From contig NZ_JBHYXZ010000008.1 in assembly GCF_042752395.1 (NCBI RefSeq), positions 1 to 64,000 on the forward strand: DNA of 64,000 nucleotides, written 5' to 3'. The position numbers and the translations under genes were made by a program. Shown piece by piece: positions 1 to 7,535 of this stretch. This DNA is from Actinosynnema sp042752395. Lineage in GTDB: Bacteria; Actinomycetota; Actinomycetes; Mycobacteriales; Pseudonocardiaceae. How positions within the stretch are numbered: position 1 is the stretch's first letter; the number at the start of each line of letters is the position of its first letter. The notes beneath the pieces were generated by a model that saw only the letters and a list, made by a program, of their open reading frames with translations, did not search any database and had not been told where the DNA came from.

Positions 1-306
1 GCCTGCGGCGGCGCGCGGCCAGGTGCGATTAACGTTGCACCGACTCCCCGCATCGCGGCACGCCGGGCTCCCGCTCCGCTCCGCCCGTCGGCCGCGCGCG
101 GAGTCGGTGCACGTGGCCGGGACAGCGGCGCGTCACGCGGATGCAAGCTGCCGCCGAATCACTTCCAGCCACCAGGATCGGGGCGATCGCGCGGTCACAC
201 ACCTGCCAGCGCTGGGCACGGCGATCGACTGCCGCGACGGCTCCGCCGCCTTGCCATCGACACGTGCCCCCACCGCATTCAGGGGTTCAGTGTGTAGCGT
301 TCTCGC
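1..306. other. Left-edge stretch without a supported gene
   Basis: Open frames exist on both strands, but their translations are Arg/Ala/His-rich low-complexity strings typical of shadow frames in GC-rich DNA, and none has a convincing ribosome-binding site. The last part probably carries the promoter of the DUF4145 gene that starts at 307. By the reading of the tRNA scar further right, this DNA would lie inside an integrated element. Confidence 0.4.
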
Positions 307-945
307 ATGGCTACGACATGCGGATGGTGCGGTTCACGCTCCCACATGACACCAGTAGGCGCCGTCACGACGATCGACTACGACTACGGAAGCGCCGTCG
401 TCGTGATGGGCACTTTCGCGTGCGATGAATGCGATCATTTCAGCATCGGCTTCGCCCACAGTGAGCGGGCAAATGTACCAAATCCAAAAACGTGGATAGA
501 ATACATGGCCACTCACGACAGTCTTAAATGGATCCCTGCCAAGGGGACCCCGAAACCATACGAAGACGTACCGCAGCATATCGCAGCCGCCGCCTCCGAG
601 GCCCATGAATGCCATGGAATTGGAGCGTATCGAGCGGCCGTTCAGATGGCACGATCAGTTGTTGAGGCAACCGCAAAAGAGAAAGGAATAACCAAGGGGA
701 CACTCGTTCAAAAAATCGACGAAATGGATACACAGAGACTGCTTCGACCACATATCAGGGAAGCCGCCCATGAGATCAGACACCTAGGCAACGAAATGGC
801 TCACGGCGACTTCGTACAACCAGTCACCGAAGAGGAGTCCGAAGAAACTTTGGGACTTATGGCAGAGATTCTGAACGAGGTCTTTCAGTCGCCTGCCCGC
901 GTCGAACGGCGCAAGCAGGCGAGAGCTGCACGCAATCAACCCTAG
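307..945 (+). CDS. DUF4145 domain-containing protein
   Basis: This is a 212-residue protein of the DUF4145 type. The N-terminus has two C-x2-C pairs (CGWC near residue 5, CDEC near 39), consistent with a small zinc-binding segment. The C-terminal half is helical, with the family-like sequence AAVQMARSVVEATAKEKG and, later, IREAAHEIRHLGNEMAHGD. DUF4145 proteins often accompany mobile or defence loci, but no biochemical role is established. The codons are visibly richer in A and T than those of all neighbours, which suggests recent acquisition. It lies just upstream of a tRNA-Gly remnant and integrase-arm-like repeats, so it is probably cargo of an integrated element. No partner nuclease or ATPase is in view. 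Confidence 0.75.
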   Translation: MATTCGWCGSRSHMTPVGAVTTIDYDYGSAVVVMGTFACDECDHFSIGFAHSERANVPNPKTWIEYMATHDSLKWIPAKGTPKPYEDVPQHIAAAASEAHECHGIGAYRAAVQMARSVVEATAKEKGITKGTLVQKIDEMDTQRLLRPHIREAAHEIRHLGNEMAHGDFVQPVTEEESEETLGLMAEILNEVFQSPARVERRKQARAARNQP

Positions 946-1085
946 TCGTTGTGACGACTTCGATGACGCCCGTGCCCCTCGCGTGCCCCAACTCAGGGTC
1001 AACCGCGGTCAATCAGGGGTACGGGCGGTCAGATGGCCGGTGAAGGTGCCGGTCAGAGGCTTAGCTGGTCAGGAGCTTGATCGCT

Positions 1086-1133
1086 GCCAGACCTTCCAAG
1101 CTGGTCATGCGGGTTCGATTCCCGTCACCCGCT
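1086..1133 (+). pseudogene. tRNA-Gly(TCC) 3'-half remnant (attachment-site scar)
   Basis: The anticodon loop CTTCCAA, the T-arm GCGGGTTCGATTCCCGT and the 3' acceptor strand ACCCGC match bacterial tRNA-Gly(TCC). The matching 5' acceptor strand (expected GCGGGT) is absent, and the anticodon stem has a bulged A. It is therefore not a working tRNA. Integrases that target tRNA 3' ends leave exactly such a duplicated 3' fragment at the far end of the element. The element would then lie to the left, with the intact tRNA beyond the window. A hairpin terminator follows, as in a native tRNA flank. Confidence 0.65.
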
Positions 1134-1454
1134 CTCTACTCTTCCCGCTGGTAGAGCCCTCACGGACCGTCCTTTTAGGGCGGTCTTTCGCTTCCTGCGG
1201 ATCTTCCGTGCCCCTCGCGTGCGGGGAGACGAGCGCGGCGTGGGTGGAACTGTGCCCACCCAGTCCGTGAGTCCGCCCTCGGCGAGCGCCTGGGCCAGAC
1301 GTGGCAACGCGTCACGATCAACGACCGGAGCCGCGTTGCCGAGCCGGAACTCCACCCTCCCGGCGAACACCAGCGGCTCGGCCCGGATCGGCAGGTCTGC
1401 GGTGACATGCCAACGGACCGTGTCAGCCACCGGGGTCACGCGGACTTGACGCAT
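1125..1454 (-). CDS. Hypothetical protein, possibly a mobile-element remnant
   Basis: A 109-codon minus-strand frame with ATG at 1454. Its first 70 or so residues look protein-like (for example VRWHVTADLPIRAEPLVF and LPRLAQALAEGGLTDWVG), with balanced acidic and hydrophobic content. The last 30 residues are Arg/Lys-rich and run antisense across the terminator to the end of the tRNA remnant, so the natural C-terminus is probably lost. I recognise no domain. It could equally be a chance frame. Confidence 0.3.
   Translation of the reverse strand: MRQVRVTPVADTVRWHVTADLPIRAEPLVFAGRVEFRLGNAAPVVDRDALPRLAQALAEGGLTDWVGTVPPTPRSSPRTRGARKIRRKRKTALKGRSVRALPAGRVESG
1165..1185 (+). terminator. Hairpin terminator behind the tRNA-Gly remnant
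   Basis: GACCGTCCT and AGGGCGGTC form a 9-bp stem with one G-U pair around a TTT loop, followed by TTTCG. It is probably the original terminator of the tRNA-Gly gene, kept on the chromosomal side of the scar. Confidence 0.6.
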
Positions 1455-1528
1455 CCTTGTCGCGCGCAGGCTGTACCCGACCTTCGCCCGGCACCGGTGC
1501 CGGGCACCACCGTGGCTTCCTCGGCACG

Positions 1529-1609
1529 CCTGGTCGTCAACACTCGTTGCTACGCAACGGCTTCGGCCTCGACCAGATCGCCAAGGCGACCGGCGTGAAC
1601 GCTGGATAA
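1529..1609 (+). pseudogene. HTH-like C-terminal fragment
   Basis: In one frame, ending at TAA 1607-1609, the sequence reads LLRNGFGLDQIAKATGVNAG. It resembles the recognition-helix end of a small helix-turn-helix protein such as a resolvase or excisionase. No start codon or upstream domain is intact. It sits just before the Nudix fragment, in a patch made of gene pieces. Confidence 0.25.
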
Positions 1610-1625
1610 ACCTCCACCGACCCCC

Positions 1626-1880
1626 GTGTCCCCGGCACCTCGCGGCCTGGTCGACAACCCAAGCCTGATCAAGACCTACAACGACCCCAACATCGTCGTA
1701 GCCGTGACCGCGTTCGCCCAAGACGACCAAGGCCGCCTGCTCATGATCCGCCGCACCGACAACGACCTCTACTCCATCCCCGGCGGAGCCCAGGACGTAG
1801 GCGAGACCATCAGCCACACCGTCATCCGCGAGATCAAAAAAGAGACCGAGAACCGGCCGAAGCCCTACTTCGCCACCTGA
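1626..1880 (+). pseudogene. Nudix hydrolase, truncated after the Nudix box
   Basis: The 84-residue frame contains VVAVTAFAQDDQGRLLMIRR and the Nudix signature GGAQDVGETISHTVIREIKKET (residues 53-74, roughly G-x5-E-x7-RE). A full Nudix hydrolase needs about 60-80 more residues. Here the protein stops almost directly after the box, with a short unrelated tail. Similar Nudix proteins, such as Pra of pSAM2, are carried by actinomycete integrative elements, which fits the tRNA scar nearby. Its last bases overlap the tail-to-tail HD-hydrolase fragment, marking a recombination joint. Confidence 0.65.
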
Positions 1881-2149
1881 CCGTGCCCGAACTCCCGTAG
1901 ACGCTCCTCAGTCCTCTCGACCGCGGCCACCAACTCCGGCTCAGCCTGCCCGATGAATACGGTCACGACGTCTTCCGACCCATAGCGCTCGCGGATCTCA
2001 GCGAGCCGATCACCTACGGTCGTCGTTTCGCCATCTGGACTGGTCGTCATATCTGCCCACCAGAGCGCATCGCGCACCGCGGACTGCTCGTCCTCCCACG
2101 AAGCCAACTCCGCTGACAGCCCTCTCAACCGTCGAGCAACGACAGCGCA
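1865..2149 (-). pseudogene. HD-domain phosphohydrolase, C-terminal fragment only
   Basis: The readable part begins near CAVVARRLRGLSAEL and continues through WADMTTSPDGE, LAEIRERYG and AEPELVAAVERTEERL. I recognise this as the back half of actinobacterial HD-domain hydrolases. The metal-binding H...HD...D core that should precede it is missing: further upstream the frame becomes Arg/Pro/Gly-rich with no homology. A start at 2230 would be artificial. The fragment meets the Nudix fragment tail to tail. Confidence 0.6.
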
Positions 2150-2532
2150 AGCCGGCTTCAGCCATCGAGTGGGCCGCGCGCGACCAGACCCAGCCCGGCA
2201 CCCTGGGCAGCTTGGCGGGGTCCCGGACAATGAACGAGTGGCGATGAGCAGGGACCGGTGGGGAGCGGATTGAGGGTGGAGGGATCGGTGTGGGGCTGGT
2301 GATCGGATTGGCTGCTGTGGGGGATTAGGGCCAGTGGGGTGATCACGGGTGGAGATTCACGCGGTTGGGGGTGGTGGATTGGGTTGACTTGGGTTCGGTG
2401 GAGCGTTTTAAGCTTTCGGCGACGGGTTGAGGTCATTACCCCGATGGCACGTGCGAGGCCCGTCGAGAGGGTTGCGGGAAGTGGTGAAGGGCTGGGACGG
2501 CTTCCCGCAACTCCGATCACAGGAGACCGCAA
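2150..2532. other. Intergenic stretch with an 11-bp hairpin, no supported gene
   Basis: No frame here encodes a plausible protein. The one clear structure is a perfect inverted repeat, GTTGCGGGAAG (2471-2481) with CTTCCCGCAAC (2501-2511) around a 19-nt loop, lying just before the ribosome-binding site of the short frame at 2533. It is not followed by a T run, so it looks more like a leader structure than a terminator. Confidence 0.4.
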
Positions 2533-2706
2533 GTGATCCGCCACGTCGTCGGCCACGGAGCTTCCGCGATCAGGCGGTCGGGTTCCACCCGGTTCCACTG
2601 AGGCCAGGACGGGTCGCTCACGGCGTCCGTCAACGAGGTCGTCCAACGTCCATTGGAAATGAATTGGGAAATAGCGCAGGATCCATTCGGCGTATTCCGC
2701 GCATAG
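2533..2706 (+). pseudogene. Short ORF interrupted by an in-frame TGA
   Basis: GTG at 2533 follows a GGAG motif. The frame encodes 22 residues, meets TGA at 2599-2601, then stays open to TAG at 2704-2706. The second part has a natural amino-acid mix, including SVNEVVQRPLEMNWEIAQD and then PFGVFRA. If TGA replaced a TGG, the product would be a 57-residue peptide. I do not recognise the family. A decayed small gene is the simplest reading. Confidence 0.3.
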
Positions 2707-2902
2707 GCCGTCTCCGGGGCTAGCGACGGGACGACGTGGGCGGGCTGGCGGTCATGGTGGCTGCGGGCGTCGGGGTAGTCGTAGTGGTACGCCGGTCAGT
2801 CCACACCGGACCGCTACGATCGGGGGCCGCGGCTCTCGGTCGCCTGTGAGCCACGACGCTTCGGCCAGACGAATAGGTCCCACGTCGCCTCATGATGGGA
2901 CC

Positions 2903-3244
2903 ATGCGCCTGAACCAGATCGTGGTGGACTGCCCCGACCCGTCCCGGCTCGTGCGGTTCTGGGCCGGGCTGCTCGGGGGCGAACCGGTCCTCCGCGCGCA
3001 CGGGTGGGCGCACGTCGTGCCGCCGGGTTGGCCGCGCCTCTCGTTCCAGCCCGTGCCCGAGCCGAAGGCCGTGAAGAACCGGCTGCACCTGGACATCGAC
3101 GTCCCCGACATCGCCGCCGCGACGCGGAGGGCCACCGGACTGGGGGCGACCGCGCTGGGCGGCGTCCACACCGACGAGCAGGGCAGCTTCCAGGTGCTCC
3201 GCGACCCCGCCGGCAACGAGTTCTGCTTCGTCACGCCCCGCTAG
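2903..3244 (+). CDS. VOC-family (glyoxalase-like) protein
   Basis: A 113-residue vicinal-oxygen-chelate protein of the glyoxalase-6 type common in actinobacteria. It begins MRLNQIVVDCPDP, which precedes the first beta-alpha-beta-beta-beta unit (SRLVRFWAGLLGG). Typical later elements are HLDIDVPDI and QVLRDPAGNEFCFV near the end. Members bind small hydrophobic or metal-bound ligands; substrates are mostly unknown. I chose ATG 2903 because homologues begin this way; an in-frame upstream start at 2846 adds an unconserved leader. It is monocistronic as far as can be seen. Confidence 0.8.
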   Translation: MRLNQIVVDCPDPSRLVRFWAGLLGGEPVLRAHGWAHVVPPGWPRLSFQPVPEPKAVKNRLHLDIDVPDIAAATRRATGLGATALGGVHTDEQGSFQVLRDPAGNEFCFVTPR

Positions 3245-3249
3245 GGCGC

Positions 3250-3369
3250 TCAGGACGACACCGCGCGCCACAAAGCCTCGCCGAAGCGGATCGCCAGCAC
3301 CACCATGAGGAAGCCGATGCCGAAGGTCACCAGGCACCTCAGGACCACGCGCAGGTTCCTCACGCGCAC
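3250..3369 (-). CDS. Small single-pass membrane protein
   Basis: A 39-residue frame with GTG at 3369, placed six bases after a GGGGAG ribosome-binding site. It begins with a basic N-terminus (RVRNLRVVLR) and continues with one hydrophobic helix (CLVTFGIGFLMVVLAIRFG), ending AVSS. This topology (positive-inside, one span) and the good ribosome-binding site support a real gene. No function can be inferred. It converges on the VOC gene with only five bases between their stops and is divergent from the Eis-like gene. Confidence 0.5.
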   Translation of the reverse strand: MRVRNLRVVLRCLVTFGIGFLMVVLAIRFGEALWRAVSS

Positions 3370-3471
3370 AGTCTGCTCCCCGGACGGCCGATCACCGGCC
3401 GGTTCCGGGAAACCGGCGCGCGTGCCGGAATTGGGTTCGCGCGTGAACGCCCGGCAGCGTATGAACGGGAG

Positions 3472-4680
3472 ATGGCGCTCACCATCCGCACCCTGGCCGC
3501 GGACGAACTCGCGGCGTACCAACGCGTCCTCAACTCCGCCTTCCTCGCCGACAGCGTCGAGGACCAGCTCGAACGGTGGCGTGACCTGTTCGAGCCGGAC
3601 CGCTACCACGCCGTGTTCGACGGCGACGAGCTGATCGGCGGCGGTGGCGTCCAGACCCGCGACATCACCGTGCCGGGCGCGGGTCCGCAGCCCCTCGCCG
3701 CGGTCACGGCGGTCGCCGTGAAACCGGGGCACCGCCGCCGCGGCGTGCTCACCCGCGTGATGCGGGCGCAGCTGCACACCCTGCACGACGAGGGCAGGGA
3801 GGCCGTCGCCGCGCTGTGGGCGTCGGAGGCGGCGATCTACCCCCGCTTCGGGTACGGGCTCGCCAGCGAGTTCGCTCGGCTGTCCGTGCCGGGTGACGCG
3901 GCGTTCCGCCCCGGCGTGTCGATCGACGGCGAGCGGGTGCGCGAGGTCTCGCGGGACGAGGCCATGCCGTTCATGAAGACCGTGTACGACGAGCTGCGGC
4001 CGGGCCGAACAGGGTGGCTGAGCCGCACGGACGCCGCCTGGGACGCCTACTTCGCCGACACCGAGCAGGACCGTGACGGGCTCACGGCGTACCGCTACGC
4101 GGTGCACCCGCAGGGTTACGCGGTCTACCGGGTCAAGCAGGACTGGCAGGAACGCGGCCCGCGCAACGAGCTGCACGTGCGGGAGATCGCGGCCCGCACG
4201 GACGAGGCGTACGCGGCGCTCTACCGGTACCTGCTGGACCTCGACCTGGTGGGCGAGTTGAAGTTCTACACCGCCTCGGACGACCCGGTGCTGCACCTGC
4301 TGGACGACGTGCGGCTCGCGCTGCGCAGCCGGTCCGACGCGCTGTGGGTGCGGCTGGTGGACGTCGACCGCGCGCTCGCCGGGCGGCGCTACAACTCCGA
4401 CGTGGACGCCGTGCTGGAGGTGTCGGACGAGTTCTGCCCGTGGAACGCGGGCCGGTGGCGGCTCACGGTGAAGGACGGCACGGCGACCGTGCAGCGGGTG
4501 GACGACGACCCGGACGTCGTGCTCGACGTGCAGGCGTTGGGCGCGGCCTACCTGGGCGGGACGCGGTTGACGACGCTGGCCCGCGCCCAGCGGGTGAGTG
4601 AGGTCACGGACGGTGCGCTGAACGCCTTGTCACATGCGTTCCTGGGTGATCGGGAGCCCCACTGCACGGAGGTGTTCTGA
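3472..4680 (+). CDS. eis: Eis-like GNAT N-acetyltransferase
   Basis: A 402-residue member of the Eis (enhanced intracellular survival) family. Eis proteins are hexameric acetyltransferases that acetylate amines, including aminoglycosides, using acetyl-CoA. The GNAT acetyl-CoA loop is visible at residues 81-94 (VAVKPGHRRRGVLT). A second GNAT-like fold follows, then a sterol-carrier-like C-terminal domain (about 290-402). The conserved Tyr is in IYPRFGYG near residue 123. The chain ends in Phe402, matching the family, in which the terminal carboxylate takes part in catalysis. ATG 3472 is preceded by a purine-rich GGGAG overlapping position. Whether this homologue acts on drugs or a cell metabolite is unknown. 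Confidence 0.85.
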   Translation: MALTIRTLAADELAAYQRVLNSAFLADSVEDQLERWRDLFEPDRYHAVFDGDELIGGGGVQTRDITVPGAGPQPLAAVTAVAVKPGHRRRGVLTRVMRAQLHTLHDEGREAVAALWASEAAIYPRFGYGLASEFARLSVPGDAAFRPGVSIDGERVREVSRDEAMPFMKTVYDELRPGRTGWLSRTDAAWDAYFADTEQDRDGLTAYRYAVHPQGYAVYRVKQDWQERGPRNELHVREIAARTDEAYAALYRYLLDLDLVGELKFYTASDDPVLHLLDDVRLALRSRSDALWVRLVDVDRALAGRRYNSDVDAVLEVSDEFCPWNAGRWRLTVKDGTATVQRVDDDPDVVLDVQALGAAYLGGTRLTTLARAQRVSEVTDGALNALSHAFLGDREPHCTEVF

Positions 4681-4742
4681 CCGTTTCGGGAACCTCCGCA
4701 CCGTGCGTGGCGTTTTCCGGGCATCAAGCATCGGGAGGGTCG

Positions 4743-5516
4743 ATGACCACCACGATCGTGTTGCTCGTGCTGCTCGCCCTGGCCGGGGTGATCTGGTACT
4801 CGGCCCGGTCCGCCGCGGAGAAGCGCCGCCGGGAGCTGGAGGACGCCCAGGCCGAGGCGCGCCGCTGGGTGGAGCGGCTGGGCGGCCAGGTGATGAACCT
4901 GACCGGCACGGACGTCGCGTCGCAGCAGGCGCTGGCCGACGCGTCCGAGCGGTTCACCGCGGCGGGGTCGCAGATGGAGCAGGCGCGCACGGTGGAGCAG
5001 TGCCGCCTCGTCACGCAGACCGCGATGGAGGGCCTGTACTACGTGCGGGCCGCGCGCGTCGCGATGGGCCTCGACCCCGGCCCCGAGCTGCCGGACCTCA
5101 CCGGCCAAAGCCGCGCGGGCAAGGTCTCGGAGGAGCGGGACGTCACGGTGGAGGGCCACCGGTACGTCGCCTCGCCGCAGCCGGGCGCGCAGACGCCGCA
5201 CTACTACCCCGGCGGTGTCGTGGCGGGCCGGCCGGTACCGCAGGGCTGGTACTCCGAGCCGTGGTGGAAGCCCGCGCTCGTGGCCGGCGCGTGGACGTTC
5301 GGGTCGATGATGCTGTTCAACGCGATGTTCGTCGGCATGGTCGGGGTGCCCGCGGCCGTGGCGGCCGGTGACGACGGCGGCGGCGACGGTGGGGACGGCG
5401 GCGACGCGGGTGGCGACGCCGGGGACGCCGGTGGTGACTACGGCGGCGATTACGGCGGCGACTTCGGCGGCGGCGACTGGGGTGGCGGCGGCGACTTCGG
5501 CGGCTTCGACATCTGA
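4743..5516 (+). CDS. Membrane-anchored protein with Gly/Asp-rich tail (DUF1542-like annotation)
   Basis: A 257-residue protein. Residues 3-20 form an N-terminal membrane helix (TIVLLVLLALAGVIWYSA). A charged coiled-coil segment follows (about 22-50), then a conserved globular part around MEQARTVEQCRLVTQTAMEGLYYVRAARVAMG. A second hydrophobic segment lies near residue 180-205 (WKPALVAGAWTFGSMMLFNAMFVG). The last 45 residues are almost entirely G and D with a few aromatic residues, resembling the flexible glycine-rich tails of several actinobacterial membrane proteins. A GGAGGG ribosome-binding site stands before ATG 4743. Function unknown. Confidence 0.7.
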   Translation: MTTTIVLLVLLALAGVIWYSARSAAEKRRRELEDAQAEARRWVERLGGQVMNLTGTDVASQQALADASERFTAAGSQMEQARTVEQCRLVTQTAMEGLYYVRAARVAMGLDPGPELPDLTGQSRAGKVSEERDVTVEGHRYVASPQPGAQTPHYYPGGVVAGRPVPQGWYSEPWWKPALVAGAWTFGSMMLFNAMFVGMVGVPAAVAAGDDGGGDGGDGGDAGGDAGDAGGDYGGDYGGDFGGGDWGGGGDFGGFDI

Positions 5517-5521
5517 CCCGG

Positions 5522-6325
5522 TCAGGCCGCTTGGCAGGTCGGGCACCAGTAGAGGTTGCGGCCGGCCAGCTCGGCGGCGGCGACGGGCGTGCCGCAGACC
5601 AGGCACGGTTGACCGGTGCGGCGGTAGACGTACACCTCGCCGCCGTGCCGGTCCTGGCGCGGCGCGCGGCCGGTGACCTCGGGCAGGTGCTCGGGCCGCA
5701 CGGTGTCGATGCGACCGACCTTCACGCCGGCGCGCATGAGCACGACCAGGTCGAGCCACAGGTCGTCCCACAGCGCCCGGTCGATCGCGCGGCCCGCCAC
5801 GTACGGGTGAACGCCGTGCCGGAACAGCACCTCGGCGCGGTAGACGTTGCCGACGCCCGCGAGCACGGTCTGGTCCATCAGCAGCACCGCGATCGACTGG
5901 CGGGACCGGGCGATGCGCGCGTAGGCCCGGTCCGGGTCGGCGTCGCCGCGCAACGGGTCCGGGCCGAGCCGGGCGTGCAGGGCGTCCACCTCGACGTCGG
6001 TCAGGACCTCGCAACGCGTCGGGCCGCGCAGGTCCGTCCAGTGGGTGGGACCGACGAGCCGCATCCGCACCGCGCCGACCGGGTCCGTCACCGGGTGGGG
6101 CGATTCGGTGAACGTGCCGTAGAGGCCCAGGTGGACGTGCACGGTCGCGTCGGGGCCGTAGACGTGGAACAGGTGCTTGCCGTGCGCCTCGGCCCGTTCG
6201 AAGAGCCGGCCGTCCACGAGGGACGCGGAGAACTTGCCCTGCGGGCTCGACACCCGGACCGTCGAGCCCGCGTACCGCCGCTGGTGCAGCCGGGCCAGGC
6301 GGTGCAGCGTGTGGCCTTCGGGCAT
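5522..6325 (-). CDS. nei2: Fpg/Nei-family DNA glycosylase (Nei2 type)
   Basis: A 267-residue base-excision-repair glycosylase/AP lyase. It starts MPEGHT, with catalytic Pro2 and Glu3 as in the Nei branch. The helix-two-turn-helix region is VLAGVGNVYRAEVLFRHGVHP. The C-terminal zinc finger is C-x2-C-x16-C-x2-C at about 241, 244, 261 and 264. Nei enzymes remove oxidised pyrimidines. Its ATG overlaps the stop of rpiB as TGATG, so the two are translationally coupled, the same pair as M. tuberculosis Rv2465c-Rv2464c from memory. Confidence 0.9.
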   Translation of the reverse strand: MPEGHTLHRLARLHQRRYAGSTVRVSSPQGKFSASLVDGRLFERAEAHGKHLFHVYGPDATVHVHLGLYGTFTESPHPVTDPVGAVRMRLVGPTHWTDLRGPTRCEVLTDVEVDALHARLGPDPLRGDADPDRAYARIARSRQSIAVLLMDQTVLAGVGNVYRAEVLFRHGVHPYVAGRAIDRALWDDLWLDLVVLMRAGVKVGRIDTVRPEHLPEVTGRAPRQDRHGGEVYVYRRTGQPCLVCGTPVAAAELAGRNLYWCPTCQAA

Positions 6326-6792
6326 CAGGGCAGGGCCGGCGCCTCGCCGGTGCGCTCGTACTCGCCGAGGATGGCGATGCGGCGGGCGTGCCGCTCCTGC
6401 CCGGAGAACGGGGTCGCGAGGAACGCCTCGACGATCGCGAACGCCTCCTCGGTGGTGTGCATCCGGCCGCCGATGCCGATGAGCTGGGCGTCGTTGTGCT
6501 CGCGGGCCAGCTTCGCGGTCTCGACGCTGTAGGCCAGCGCGGCCCGCGCGCCCGGCACCTTGTTCGCGGCGATCTGCTCGCCGTTGCCGGAGCCGCCGAT
6601 GACGATGCCCAGGCTGCCCTCGTCCGCGACCACGCGGCGGGCGGCCTCGATGCAGTACGGCGGGTAGTCGTCCTCCGCGTCGTACTCGGCCGGTCCGACG
6701 TCGACCACCTCGTGGCCCGCGTCGGTCAGGTGCTTGACGAGATGGGTCTTCAGCTCGAAGCCCGCGTGGTCCGATCCCAGGTAAACGCGCAC
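6325..6792 (-). CDS. rpiB: Ribose-5-phosphate isomerase B
   Basis: A 155-residue enzyme that interconverts ribose 5-phosphate and ribulose 5-phosphate in the pentose phosphate pathway. The start motif VYLGSDHAG (residues 3-11) supplies the Asp and His of the active site. The motif IGGSGNGEQIAANK carries Glu (about 72) where E. coli RpiB has Cys, so this is the mycobacterial subtype that uses Glu as base. GTG at 6792 is the only start that fits the family N-terminus. It overlaps nei2 by one base. Confidence 0.9.
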   Translation of the reverse strand: MRVYLGSDHAGFELKTHLVKHLTDAGHEVVDVGPAEYDAEDDYPPYCIEAARRVVADEGSLGIVIGGSGNGEQIAANKVPGARAALAYSVETAKLAREHNDAQLIGIGGRMHTTEEAFAIVEAFLATPFSGQERHARRIAILGEYERTGEAPALP

Positions 6793-6819
6793 GTCAGCAA
6801 GTCTGCCATCCTGGGCCGG

Positions 6820-7527
6820 GTGTTCGGACAAGAGGGTTCCCGGCTCCGGCTGGAATGGGGTGTCGACGGCGTGACCGCGCTCGGCGGGCGGTGCGCGGTG
6901 CTGGTGGTCGTGGACGTGCTGTCGTTCTCCACGGCGGTGGACGTCGTGGTCGCGCGCGGGGGCGCGGTGCGGCCGGTGCACTGGGCCGACCGGGCCTCGG
7001 CGGCCCCGCCGGCCGACCGGTCGTGGACGTTGCGGCCGTCGTCGTTGGTGTCGGTGCCGCCCGGCGAGGTGCTGGAGCTGGCGTCGCCGAACGGCGCGAC
7101 GCTGTGCTCGGTGGCGGCGTCGACGGGCTCGATCGTGCTGGCCGGGTGCCTGCGCAACGCGCGGGCGGTGGCCGCGGCGGCGCGGTCGTTGGCGGCGGGC
7201 GGGCCGATCGGGGTCGTGCCGGCCGGGGAGCGGTGGGGCCTGAACCTGGCGGAGTCCGACGGGGCCGGGCCGCTGCGGCCGGCGGTGGAGGACCTGCTGG
7301 GCGCGGGCGCGGTGATGGCGGCGCTGCTCGGGTACGGGTCGGCGTCGGTGGAGGCCGCCCTGGCGGCCGAGATGTACGCGCGGGCGTCCGTGGCGGACGT
7401 GCTGGCGGGCTGCGTGTCGGGCCGGGAGCTGATCGCCGCCGGTCACGCGGGCGACGTGGCCCTGGCCGGCGAGGTCGACGTCAGCACCGCCGTCCCCCGC
7501 CTGACCGACGGCGTCCTGCGCGCCTGA
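6820..7527 (+). CDS. 2-phosphosulfolactate phosphatase family protein (ComB-like)
   Basis: A 235-residue protein of the ComB family. Family features seen are VVVDVLSFSTAVDVVVARGG near residue 30, ELASPNGATLCS near 90, GSIVLAGCLRNARAVA, and GVVPAGERW. In archaea ComB dephosphorylates phosphosulfolactate on the way to coenzyme M; most actinobacterial members have no known substrate because these bacteria lack coenzyme M. GTG 6820 is the likely start; it diverges from rpiB across 27 bp, so both promoters must be compact or overlapping. It is not part of the backbone order shared with M. tuberculosis. Confidence 0.75.
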   Translation: MFGQEGSRLRLEWGVDGVTALGGRCAVLVVVDVLSFSTAVDVVVARGGAVRPVHWADRASAAPPADRSWTLRPSSLVSVPPGEVLELASPNGATLCSVAASTGSIVLAGCLRNARAVAAAARSLAAGGPIGVVPAGERWGLNLAESDGAGPLRPAVEDLLGAGAVMAALLGYGSASVEAALAAEMYARASVADVLAGCVSGRELIAAGHAGDVALAGEVDVSTAVPRLTDGVLRA

Positions 7528-7535
7528 CCCCAACC

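Larger units (their letters stand above)
971..1222. repeat. 16-bp direct repeat pair flanking the tRNA-Gly scar, with GGTCA repeats between
   Basis: CGTGCCCCTCGCGTGC occurs perfectly at 971-986 and 1207-1222. Between the copies, GGTCA occurs six times in the same orientation (997, 1007, 1027, 1051, 1067, 1103). Short repeated pentamers beside a tRNA 3' end look like arm-type binding sites of a tyrosine integrase at an attachment site. No integrase gene remains in the window. Confidence 0.5.

Noticed and set aside
3004..3471. N-terminal extension of the Eis-like gene by 156 codons
   Set aside because: The added sequence is Arg/Ala/Gly-rich, overlaps the VOC gene in another frame and is absent from Eis proteins, which begin at ATG 3472 and then have the exact family length.
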